Shown in pieces: positions 34,010-43,882 of a stretch of 64,000 bases of DNA (position 1 is the stretch's first letter; each line of letters begins with the position of its first letter). Source of the stretch: Zymoseptoria tritici IPO323 (lineage: Eukaryota; Ascomycota; Dothideomycetes; Mycosphaerellales; Mycosphaerellaceae); assembly GCF_000219625.1 (NCBI RefSeq), contig NC_018214.1:1612001-1676000 (forward strand), in the 5' to 3' direction. The position numbers were made by a program, and so were the translations under genes. The notes beneath the pieces were generated by a model that did no database searches, was not told the origin of the DNA, and saw only the letters and a program-made list of their open reading frames with translations.

Positions 34010-34363
34010 TCACTCGCATCTGAAAACCTCCTCGAGATCTTTCCACCAGCCCTTCGAATCCGTGCTTCCAGTACTGCCGTCCACCAGCGTTTCCTGCATA
34101 CTGTCCGTCATTTCCCACCAACGTCTCACTTCGGGGTTGGCCTTCATGCTCTCCATGTCTGCCTCGAAGTCGGTGCCAGTCCATTTCATTGTTGCAAATA
34201 GCGTGTAGCTCCGGTCATCGAAGTAGATTGAGTAGTCGGAGATATTGCAATCTTTGATTTGCTTGAGGACAGCTGGCCAAGCCGCAGCATGGCAGTCTTT
34301 GTAGGCTTGCAAACATTCGGGCTTGAGACGGATGATCTGTCCGATGCGGCGTGTTTCTGGCAT
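34010..34363 (-). CDS. L-rhamnose mutarotase-like protein (RhaM family)
   Basis: An intronless 117-aa frame from ATG 34363; RhaM of E. coli is 104 aa. Family blocks: GQIIRLKPECLQAYKDCHAA with H25 at the place of the RhaM catalytic His, WPAVLKQIKDCNISDYSIYF with conserved Tyr, LFATMKW, RRWWEMTD and LEEVFRCE at the C-terminus. RhaM interconverts alpha and beta anomers of L-rhamnose and acts on other sugars in related enzymes. No signal peptide, so cytosolic. It converges on the DhaK-like gene with only 102 bp between stop codons. The substrate in this fungus is inferred only by family. Confidence 0.85.
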   Translation of the reverse strand: MPETRRIGQIIRLKPECLQAYKDCHAAAWPAVLKQIKDCNISDYSIYFDDRSYTLFATMKWTGTDFEADMESMKANPEVRRWWEMTDSMQETLVDGSTGSTDSKGWWKDLEEVFRCE

Positions 34364-34735
34364 TGTGGGTTCGAGTCGATGGATGTGGTGTGTCGGAAGA
34401 TTTGCGGCGAAGCAAAGTTCGATATTTGGGAAGCTTGAGCTTCGGTGCAACGAGGCCCGAAGCGATTCAATAGCGTAAATGTAGCTTTGCAGTACACCTA
34501 TGGACGAGTACAAGTGCGCAGTCAAGAGATGGTTATAAAGCGACAGACCATTGAGCAGGAGACTTCAGGTCAGCGTACAGGAAACCCAAAGGACATCTCA
34601 TTGAAGCGTGTATACATCAGTGTACCATGTACAACCGTCCTAGCACGACACCTTGTCAGAGCGTACACGTAGACGGGCAAACGATGTACACATCCCACTC
34701 AATCAGATCTCTCCGCTGCCGTGTCAATCGTTGCC
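34364..34735. other. short intergenic, no gene seen
   Basis: Promoter of the mutarotase-like gene and 3' flank of the aminopeptidase. The mutarotase frame is open further upstream, but without an ATG. Confidence 0.5.
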
Positions 34736-37021
34736 TCACTTTCCTGCATGCTTCTCGAACAGCTTCTCCACCATGCCCTTGCAGATAGGATGGTAGAAGT
34801 CCTTATTCTTCTCGAATGTCTGCTTGGCAAGGTCAAAGTCGCACCGCATCAGCTCACGGTATAATGGACGCACAAACTTCATGCGTCCAACCTGGCCGAG
34901 TAGTTCTGCTGTAGGATTGTAGACGCTCTTCGCGCGTGCTTGCAAGCCGACGACGAGGTATCGGCTGACCACCTCTACATTTCTGCTAGCCGCAAAGTCG
35001 TAAACATCACCCATTTGCTCCACAAGCTTGTGAGAAAGCGGCTTGCTGAAAGTCTGGACTTTCTCCAGGAACACGACGCTCTGGTTCGCAGAAAAGTGCT
35101 CAATATCCTTCTTGGCGGGCTGGAAGCTCGTTTTTCCCTCGTTCAATGCTTGCCAACTGTCAGCGAGAGCGTAACACATGTCGGCGAGTTCGGTGTTGAA
35201 GTCTGGCTTGGGCGGAAAGCCCGGAGAATAGAAGATCGTATCCCAGTCGAGGTCGGTGAGCTTCTTAGACGCCTCGGCATCAGACTTGAAAAAGTCGAGG
35301 AGAGTAGTCTTGAACTCGTAGCTGTCCACGGAGCGCTTCTCCCACGTCTTGAAGTAATGTGGGATGAATTTGTCCCATTTATCCTTCCCAATCAATTTCT
35401 CCAGCGAGTACAGGAATACGAAACCTTTCTCGTATGGAACACTGCTGAAAGCGTCATCGGGATCCTTGCCCTTCAGATCTGGAATAAGTTTGGTGAATTC
35501 GCCGTCCTCCCCGAACTGCTCAATGCTGTCGGTAAGTGCTTTCCAGCCTATGATGGCACTGAAGTCACGATGTCTGTCATCGCCGTGGATGTCTGCTTGT
35601 ATCCGCCGCTCCAGGTATGTAGTCCAGCCCTCGTTCAACCAGAAATGCTCCCTGAGTACGAGAGTCAGCAAATCTTCGAGACAGTAATGGGAGGCTTCGA
35701 GACATGCTATATGCCTCACATGCCTATTACTTACCAGGACGCATTGCTGACAAGATTTCCGGACCAGGAATGGCTGAGTTCGTGTGCGATGACGTCGATG
35801 TTCTGTCGGTCGCCAGAGACAACCGTCGGTGTGGCAAATGTATAGACAGGATTCTAACGTTGGTCAGCAGGATTATACATCAAATACGAAACAAGAAAAT
35901 CTGACCTCCATTCCGCCGTATGGGAAGCTGGGTGGCAAGACAAGCACGTTGTAGGTGGTCCACGCATAAGGATACACGATCTTTTCGGCTGACTGAATGT
36001 AACCCTCGGTGTCATGCTCGAACTCCCACTGGCTTGCTTTGAGCTCTTCGGGACCTGTCCAGACGGTAGACCGTGGTCCGATCGACGCTGATGCGAGGTC
36101 GCCAGATGCAAGGGCGAAGAGGTAAGACGGCATTGGTATGGCCTGGTGGAAGGTGTAGAGTAGTGTTCCAGATTTGCCATCCTTGCCAGGAAGGAAATCT
36201 CTGGCACCTGTTGGAAGGCCAGAAGCCAACACCGGAAGAGGAGATCGAATGTCTGATGGGGAGATAGCTGTTAGCAATACACTTTCCAACGTCACAAGGT
36301 AGACCCACTGAACGTGAACGTGCTCTTCACATCTGGAGTGTCTTGACAAGGAAACAGTGACCGAGCGTGGATTGCTTGACATTGCGAGAACATGTACGGA
36401 TGTTTCTTGTTGCTGGTCTGAGCAGGAGTGAGCCATTGCAACGCTGTGCAGTCCTTGGTGGTTTGAACGCCAATGCTAAGCTTGAGCTCTGGAGACGCGG
36501 CTTCCACCTGCTTCTCGCTGATGTGGACCGTAAGGGGACTCCCATATGGCTCGATCCGCTTCGGTGTCAAGTCCCATTGAGCTTTCTCGCCTTCAACTTC
36601 AACACCCACGATGTTCAGATAGCTGTGAATCGATCAGACAGGTTCTTCAATTGACTTCAATTACAACAGCGATTGACCCTGAGTCTACTCACCTAGTATC
36701 GAGTACCACCTTCCTGTCGCCTTTCGAGAGCTTCTCTAGCGTCAGGTGAATTGTGCCGGAGAGGCTTTTGGCATCAAAGTCAACCACCAGATCGGCAGTC
36801 GTGTGTCGAGTTCTCCACGCATTGTAGTTGCTCAACGTATTTGGGTCTCGAGGAGCATGTATGCTCTCCGCCGCCTCCTTGACCACGGATATGGGAGTAG
36901 GTCGAATGGCCATACTGTGGAATGCTTGTTTGTGATGGCCAATTGGCCTTGGCAGGATCGGTCGAGCTTTGAGAGAGGTGAGGACTTGGATCGCTCGTTT
37001 GCCAAAGCTCGGGATGCTCAT
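34736..37021 (-). CDS. leukotriene A4 hydrolase/aminopeptidase family M1
   Basis: Exons 37021-36693, 36622-36309, 36252-35906, 35853-35735 and 35651-34736 give 674 aa. The zinc site HELSH (354-358) with E377 in [13 protein letters not shown] and the GGMEN exopeptidase motif (split by intron 3) define family M1; the N-terminal beta domain ([20 protein letters not shown]) and the C-terminal helical LTA4H domain ([20 protein letters not shown]) are present. Yeast Lap2 is the closest studied relative: a cytosolic aminopeptidase with weak epoxide hydrolase activity. The first 36 residues ([20 protein letters not shown]) are basic with no acidic residue, and a second Met lies at 37, so a mitochondrial and a cytosolic form are possible. 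Confidence 0.92.
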
Positions 37022-37285
37022 TCAAAGTGTTACTGCGAGTCTCACGGAATATTGTTGTCTGTCGAGGCAAGGAGGGTGTTACCATGAGTACAGCGCAGAT
37101 AAGTGCGTGGGAAGTGGACATGGCAGGTGAAGTTGTGGTACGGGCGGAACGATCCGAAAGACTAGCTCTATCGGGTCTAGCTCTATCGGCCGGCATTGTT
37201 TGTGATCGCGTCTCACACCCCACGCGTCCGGGCTCATCCACGACATCACTAACATACCTGGGTATTACGAGGAGGACGAAACGGA

Positions 37286-39295
37286 ATGACAATGGCTCGC
37301 TTGCGAAAAGGCCCTGCTTCGCAGCTGCAGCAGCCTCTGACTCAAAAGCCCTCGAGCGCACGCCGCGCATTGAAAGAAAAGACCAACACCGCGCATTCCC
37401 AGGCGCCTACATATGCGAATGATGTAGACACGGCAGGACTGGTCAAAGATGCGAAACAAGGACGAGGACGAGGGCGACCAAGAAAGGTGCAGCAGGATTC
37501 GGACGAGCTTGTCATGGCGGGAGGACTTGGAAATTCGGACGAAGAGCTGGCGCAATTGCCCAGCGAGCCGCCTACTACTACCGATGAGCTCGCAAAGAGC
37601 GACTCGGGATCGATGCCAATGCCGAAAACGAATCGGCGACCGCCTCGAACTGTGAGGAAGATCGCGCAAAGTCAGGCTCAATCCAAGGCGCTTGAAGGGC
37701 TGAAGCAGCGTATGGAAGCGACGGCGCGGGGACAGCGTGGCAAAACAACCACTTCGCCAACTACATCCGACGCGGTTGTTCGATCATCGCACTCTCAGCC
37801 TGAGGAAGAGTGCATCACTGTCAGGTCGAGAGACGCCGATGTCGAACGATCTGGTCTCACGATATCGCCATCGCCTCCACGCCCCGGGAGACTGAGCGTA
37901 GCAAAAGTGAAACGGTCCTCGATGATGCAACCAGGATCTGCACTGAAAGTCCAGAGCACGCCGGCTGTGGAGAACAGCTTTCTGGCGCTGAAGAATTTCA
38001 AACGCCGGCCGCGACAGATGAGCATGCTCTCAATGGTGCAGCAGCGGACCGCGAGCGCACGGCCTTCTCTGGCTCAAGATACTGTTGTAGTGGACGATTC
38101 TAGCGCCTTTGACTTTGATTTGGACGGTGAAGAAGAGGACGACTTTGCGCCTGAGGCGGAAGGAACACCGCTGCATGCCGAGCAAAGCAGACGAATATCT
38201 GCAGCCAGTCAGAGGAAGCGCCGTGCGGAGGTCAGTCCAGCAAGGTCCGAGGTTCCAACGGCTGGTACGAAGAAGCGAAAGTCAATCGAAGTCGACCGCA
38301 TTCCTGCCTCCCAGAACAGCTTACGCTCGAAGCGACGCAAGTCCACAGCTGAGGATCCCGCCGGAGCAGCACTCGTAGACGCAGCGCCCTCCTCGCCTAG
38401 AGACACAATACAGGTCGGGTCTACTGTCATTGAGTCTGCGTCCTCGCCTGCCCGCAGTGTACTGAGGTCCGAGACAGCGTCACCTGGATCCGCTTCAGCA
38501 GATGCCGTCCACCGCGAAGACCACGACAACATACAAGTTCCGTCCACGGAGCCAGAGCGCCGTACAATTGAACTCGCCCAAAGTGTAGAGCTACTAGACA
38601 AAAGCGACTCCGATGTTCCTAATGGGACCATGGCGGAGCCCGCAAGCAGCAGCCCGGTACCCAGTGCGAGTGCTCGTCCTGATCCAGATCTGATAGATCC
38701 AGCTACCCAAGCCTCGCCAGTAGCGTCAAGACCGAAGCGAGCGAAGAAACAGAAGCCGCTATCGACTGCCACGCTTCAGTCATTACTGCCGAAAAGGAGG
38801 AAAGCGCTCAAGCCCAGACAAAAGAAGGCGGAATACGACATGGAGTCGTCTGAGGTCGAGGAGGAAGTCACGCTCGACATCAGCAATTTGGAAGAGGGCG
38901 AGGACGAATTGGGCGGTGGACTGCGTAGGAGAACGAAGACCATTGCGCCCAAAGCTCGCAAAAGTACGACTGCGAAAAAGGTTCCCAAACGCCAGCCTGC
39001 TACTGTACCAGCCGCGCGCGGGAAACGCAAAGCCTCAGTCGCGGCACCAACCACTGACGGCACGAAGACATATGGTAGGACTACAGCATCGGACAAGGAA
39101 AACGACGGCTACGAGTCGTTTGAAGAAGCCGACGAGTCCACCCTGCCGGAGCTGTCGGTGTCAATGCAGGAGTTGGCTAAAAGCCGGGAGCTGGAGGAAG
39201 CCAAACGAAAGTTCGCAGAAGTTGACGACTGGGATATGGAGTTTGAAAGCATGAGCCAGGACGATCATCTGAGGTCCAGTCAAAGCTGGCGGTGA
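37286..39295 (+). CDS. AT-hook nuclear protein of unknown function
   Basis: An intronless 669-aa frame, divergent from the aminopeptidase gene with 264 bp between starts. It is highly disordered and basic. An AT-hook GRGRGRPRK lies at about 59-67, predicting minor-groove binding to AT-rich DNA. A conserved-looking block at 229-252 contains ENSFLALKNFKRRPRQ and SMLSMVQ. Several bipartite basic clusters (KKRKSIEV, SKRRKST) would direct nuclear import. Near residue 495 is STATLQSLLPKRRKALK. The C-terminus has KEN (a possible APC/C degron), then an acidic helix (MQELAKSRELEEAKRKFAEV) ending DDWDMEFE. A chromosomal or kinetochore-type role would fit, but no family is recognised with certainty. Confidence 0.8.
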   Translation: MTMARLRKGPASQLQQPLTQKPSSARRALKEKTNTAHSQAPTYANDVDTAGLVKDAKQGRGRGRPRKVQQDSDELVMAGGLGNSDEELAQLPSEPPTTTDELAKSDSGSMPMPKTNRRPPRTVRKIAQSQAQSKALEGLKQRMEATARGQRGKTTTSPTTSDAVVRSSHSQPEEECITVRSRDADVERSGLTISPSPPRPGRLSVAKVKRSSMMQPGSALKVQSTPAVENSFLALKNFKRRPRQMSMLSMVQQRTASARPSLAQDTVVVDDSSAFDFDLDGEEEDDFAPEAEGTPLHAEQSRRISAASQRKRRAEVSPARSEVPTAGTKKRKSIEVDRIPASQNSLRSKRRKSTAEDPAGAALVDAAPSSPRDTIQVGSTVIESASSPARSVLRSETASPGSASADAVHREDHDNIQVPSTEPERRTIELAQSVELLDKSDSDVPNGTMAEPASSSPVPSASARPDPDLIDPATQASPVASRPKRAKKQKPLSTATLQSLLPKRRKALKPRQKKAEYDMESSEVEEEVTLDISNLEEGEDELGGGLRRRTKTIAPKARKSTTAKKVPKRQPATVPAARGKRKASVAAPTTDGTKTYGRTTASDKENDGYESFEEADESTLPELSVSMQELAKSRELEEAKRKFAEVDDWDMEFESMSQDDHLRSSQSWR

Positions 39296-42200
39296 GAGAG
39301 GCGTGTCTCGCCACTTCGGGAAGATGGTCTGTCCGCTCTAGATGTGGTCGTCTGCAACGACAACGATTTGGTATGGAGATGCTACCAGGGTAGTCACCAT
39401 TGCCGAACATCGCCCTGCAACCTTATTGCCTATAGCCTCCTTTGATAGTACATAGTGCATGACGTTGCATTCAATGATCCAGGGTTGGTCGCGAGATCGA
39501 TTGCGTGCTTATACGTCCATCGTTCGAGTCGACGGCCGCGACTCCGAAGTCCTTTCTCCAGCAATTCGTGCCCAGCGACTCGAGCTTGCGGTGAGGCATC
39601 CGCGTACTTCCACAACCACAGTGTGCTCATGCAAGCAGTGATCTCAACTTCCTATGCGCCGTGCGATGTCTTGCCGCCGCAGTGAGATATAGAGTGGCAG
39701 GAAAAATTCTCGCTTTCTCCACAGGTCGGGTGTCTTCGGGTGGTCTTCAATCCTGCGATTTGAGAGACATGGCAAATCTCGCCTCGGCTTTAAATCGGCT
39801 ATGATCTTTCGGATTTGATTGTTCGTATGTTGTCTCCATCATGGTCCTCGCGTAATGATTTGGGATCGTGTATGGACCGTAATGTCTTGATGAGAGACAT
39901 TCGTGCCTGGTAATGAAGGAAGCAAGGTAGGTACTGTACAAGGTGAGAGCCTGCCCTGCGACCGAGCATCCTCGACTTGCATTATTGTATCTTCTTCATG
40001 TGAAATCACTCACTCACGCACGTGGGAAATGCACTCATTGTCCCATTGATGAAAGGTAAAGCGCATGATAGTGCTGTTATTCGGAGGCCGCTCGGTGATG
40101 AAGTGTTGACTGTGGCACTTTCACATGTCTTCCTTCGTCCTTCGTATCGTGGCGTGGAGTCGCACCGAGATTGTGAGCGGCCCTAGGCCCAGCCTATGAA
40201 GGCTTTGGTACTGGCCACGAGGAGCGCCTCATCATCACGGGGAGTATACTCCATGGGGTCAAGGTAGAGTTTGCACCAAGGGCTTCCGTGACTGTTCCAG
40301 AAGGAGAAGCCACAGTTCGTGTGGCGCGCCCATTCTTGGGTTGTTGAGCCGGACGTCATCGTCGCAGTCGCCGAGACACGATTCAATCTCATTAAGGTGT
40401 TCGGTCACCAAAGAATCGAGAGGTAAAGGTACATCTCCTGTGTTCGATGCAGCCTTGTTTTGCTGCGCTGTAAGTGGAGAAACTTCACGCCTGCTGCGGC
40501 GCTGCCGGATCGACCACCCGAGGTTTCGGTCCGTAAGCATGTGATACTCGACTGTGCAGTTTGTGATCATGGCGCGCAGCGGTTTCGCATCCCATTTGAT
40601 GCCCGCTGCGACGAGTCACGACTTCCCATGGAACGTGCCTCTGATGCAGATGCTCCGTGAGTGGGGAAAGCATGGAGTTCCTCGCTGCTCATGCTTCAGC
40701 TCTTTGGGAATCAATTGCCGACGCTTTAGACCGACAAATGGCTGCCGATGACCGAATTTTCAGGTGCCGACCGGCGACGATGGACAGTGGGCAGCGGACA
40801 CATCGCCCTCGTATAGCAAGCAACTGGCCCTACATCCGGCCGTAAATTAATGACATTTCTTTATGCTTTGCAAAGCGGACAAAATTGGGTCCGACAGGCT
40901 GCAGCGACTCGAACTGTTCATGCGGACTCGTGTGCCGTCTATCTTACCCCAGTTGATCGCCCACGCCAACCGGGCGAGGCGGAACGAGGCGTCATGCATA
41001 ATCTACAGTACTTGTGTACCTCCTTATCGTTTGTTGGGATGTTCGTGGCAGAATGCGATGCGTGGGAATATGAGACGGTGATTCATGCGCACCGCCATGA
41101 TTATTGTCCATGGAACAGAGAGATGGAGGCATGCTGTTGCAGGAGCTTGCGATGCACAGAGTGTTGATTCAGCTCACCGACTCCAGGCATGATGCCTCGT
41201 CCATCCCACGAGGATGACTCCCAACGTCCACATTCAGGCCATAGATCACGACATTATTGCGTACTGTCGATGGCAACAAATGACTGGTCTCACGCCGCCA
41301 GCACCATCCGTGCAAACAGCAGGGTCGAACTGACTGTCTCTGTAAAAAATTGCTCTTCTTGTGTCTGCGGACCGAAGCCAAGGCCCACTTTCTTGTCGCG
41401 CCATTCGGCGGAATTGGAGATGCGGCGCCGTGTAGCCCTATGAGTATTGCCAATGTCGTCTTGCGATTGGGGTAGATGGAGGTCGCCAGAGACGTCTGAA
41501 GTACCGCTGCCAGTCGAGCGAATTCAGACGAGAAGTCCAGACGTCTGATTGACCGTGGCAGCAATAGAGGGATCCGCAGATGGTATCATACTCCACGCGC
41601 ATGAGGTTTTGCATCGAATGATTTCATAATAACGGGGCACGCCGGCACCACGTCGCCTCCACATTTCTGCCCCAGATCGCAGCTGGAAAAGGCAGGAAGG
41701 CAATCCTGGCCCATGCAAAGGGTGAGATTCACTTGTTCACATGTGAAACGCGAAACTCTCAGGCATCGGCTTGACGCACCCCACCCATCGATGATCCTCC
41801 TTGGCTGAATCTGCAGGAACGAGACGCGGCCACTGCCAGCTAGAGAAGTTGTGTGGGAGAAATCTTTGGCGCTCCACACATCGCGCCTTATCGCATCCCG
41901 TCGGCAGAACCTCTGCGCATCGGAGCAAGCAGCGCCGTGAGGTGAGTTTGGGGGGTGTGATCCACATGTCCCAAAGGTGGCTGATTAACGAAATCTCAGT
42001 CGCAAACGACCGTGCGGCCGAAGGAGGTTCTCCCACCTAGTAGTACCGGAGTGTCCCTGCTTCGCATGACGAGATAACTCTGTTTCCTCAAACCTCGCGG
42101 CGATTCTGTTTCTCTTCCTTGCAATCCGTCTCTTTCTTTCCTCCTCCTCTACATCCCCCAGGATCGCCCACCACGTTGACGCGTCTTTGCTCTCCGCAAA

Positions 42201-42331
42201 TTCTTCGTCCACACGTCACCGCCAATCCCCACAGAATACAAAGTACCTTACCCCGGTAGCCGCACTGCGTCAGCTCTCCCGTCCCTTTGACCTTCACCCA
42301 AGCCAAGCCTGCACTGGCTGGCCCTTTTCAC
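39296..42331. other. 3-kb gene-free region upstream of creA
   Basis: Flanked by the AT-hook gene 3' end and the creA start. I find no confident gene; a 69-codon minus-strand frame ending at 40183 (with NCGFSFWNSHGSPWCKLYL) is the most protein-like but lacks context. The last 250 bp are pyrimidine-rich and carry CreA-like sites. A long promoter or 5' UTR for creA is likely. Confidence 0.5.
42156..42256 (+). promoter_or_regulatory. three CreA-type (SYGGRG) motifs upstream of creA
   Basis: CCCCAG (42156-42161), CCCCAC (42227-42232) and CCCCGG (42251-42256) each fit the reverse complement of the SYGGRG consensus. They lie 76-176 bp before the creA ATG. creA autoregulation is known in Aspergillus. 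Six-base motifs are weak evidence in a pyrimidine-rich promoter. Confidence 0.35.
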
Positions 42332-43882
42332 ATGCTCTCTCAGCTGTTGAACCCGGAGCAACCCCAGGTTCAGCAACACTCCTCGCCGACGACCACTCCA
42401 TCGCAGCCGTCCTCGTTCAACTACCCGACCGCCACCTCCGAGCCGTCCTCCGCCAACACCTCTCCCATGGCCAGCGCTGCCATGACCATGCCGGCGATGG
42501 GCGCAATGCAAAACCAAGACGACAACCGTCCCGACCTACCTCGACCATACAAATGTCCTCTGTGCGACAAGGCCTTTCATCGTCTCGAGCATCAGACAAG
42601 ACACATCCGCACACACACAGGCGAGAAGCCGCACGCTTGTGGCTTCCCTGGCTGCACAAAACGCTTTAGCAGATCCGACGAGTTGACCCGCCATTCTCGC
42701 ATCCACAGCAATCCGAACTCGCGTCGTGGGAATAAGCAACATCATGTCGCTGCTCAGGCGGCTGCGGCTACCATTCAGAGCGGCATGTACGACACCTCTG
42801 CGATGCAACAGATCAACCAGATCAATCAGCTCAACCACATGAACCAAATGCATCAGATGAACCAGATGAATCAGATGCACACCATGAGCCATCTGAACCA
42901 GCAACTGTCGCAACCTGCGGCTCAGGCTGCGCCGATGATGCCTCCGCCGCAGCAACAAACACAACAGACGCCACCCACAACACATCAGCAACAACAGCAA
43001 ACGCTTCCGCCGCTGTCTCAAACGCACGCTCAGATGACACACTCTGCGCCGACCTCACAACTGAGCTCGCCGAATGTGTCACCGCCGCACCACTACGCCA
43101 CGTACTCGAGCAATCCAGGATCATACATCACACGTAACGTCAGTGGAGACATCAGTCCAGCGCAAGGGAACGGATCGTATCGTCCGATGGACATCAACTT
43201 GCTCGCTACCGCTGCATCGCAAGTCGAGCGAGAGAACAACAGCCGCATTCCGAACCAGCATCTCTCCCTTCCTTCAAGACATACGTCTTACAATCACCCA
43301 TACCACAGCCATCCATACCACGCGGGACGCATGCCATCGCTCTCGTCATACCACTACTCATCGAACCCGACATCCCAGCCCATGTCGCGGTCGCACTCTC
43401 ACGAAGAGGATGATCACTACCACGGCCGTGCATCGAAAAAGTCGCGTCCAGGTTCTCCACAATCTACTGCTCCACCTTCACCATCCTTCTCGCACGAGTC
43501 CACATCGCCGACGCCAGACCACACACCTCTCGCTACGCCGTCACATTCACCACGCCTCCGACCGCAATTCTTCCACAATGGCGTTCAGCTTCCGACGTTG
43601 CACCACCTCTCCCTGGCGAATCAGCCACCTCCAGCTCTCGCTCCCGTGGAACCGTCAGCTGACGGTCAGCAACCCTACGTCCCAGTACAGCACAGCGGGT
43701 TGAGAATCAGTGAGATCATGGAAGCGGGTGATGGAGCACAACGAAAACTGCCGATTCCGATGGTCCCGAACAAGCAGAGCAACTACACCGTCAAGGAACT
43801 CGTGGACCCCGGCAGTGGACACACCAGCGGCTACAGCAGTTCGAGACATAGCGAGGCCGGAGACATCCACGATCGAATGTGA
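42332..43882 (+). CDS. creA: carbon catabolite repressor CreA (C2H2 zinc finger)
   Basis: An intronless frame of 516 aa from ATG 42332 ([10 protein letters not shown], a start type seen in Dothideomycete CreA). Two C2H2 fingers at about 73-95 and 101-125: [20 protein letters not shown] and [20 protein letters not shown], joined by HTGEKP and nearly invariant in CreA/Mig1. CreA binds SYGGRG and represses genes for alternative carbon use when glucose is present. After the fingers come a Met/Asn/Gln/His-rich tract (about 150-195), a Gln/Pro-rich region, a long Ser/Pro/His region and the C-terminal [20 protein letters not shown] block. The region upstream carries candidate CreA sites. Confidence 0.96.
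   Translation: MLSQLLNPEQPQVQQHSSPTTTPSQPSSFNYPTATSEPSSANTSPMASAAMTMPAMGAMQNQDDNRPDLPRPYKCPLCDKAFHRLEHQTRHIRTHTGEKPHACGFPGCTKRFSRSDELTRHSRIHSNPNSRRGNKQHHVAAQAAAATIQSGMYDTSAMQQINQINQLNHMNQMHQMNQMNQMHTMSHLNQQLSQPAAQAAPMMPPPQQQTQQTPPTTHQQQQQTLPPLSQTHAQMTHSAPTSQLSSPNVSPPHHYATYSSNPGSYITRNVSGDISPAQGNGSYRPMDINLLATAASQVERENNSRIPNQHLSLPSRHTSYNHPYHSHPYHAGRMPSLSSYHYSSNPTSQPMSRSHSHEEDDHYHGRASKKSRPGSPQSTAPPSPSFSHESTSPTPDHTPLATPSHSPRLRPQFFHNGVQLPTLHHLSLANQPPPALAPVEPSADGQQPYVPVQHSGLRISEIMEAGDGAQRKLPIPMVPNKQSNYTVKELVDPGSGHTSGYSSSRHSEAGDIHDRM

Noticed and set aside
40183..40389. 69-codon minus frame with an aromatic-rich stretch
   Set aside because: Protein-like composition only; no intron or promoter context and no family match.
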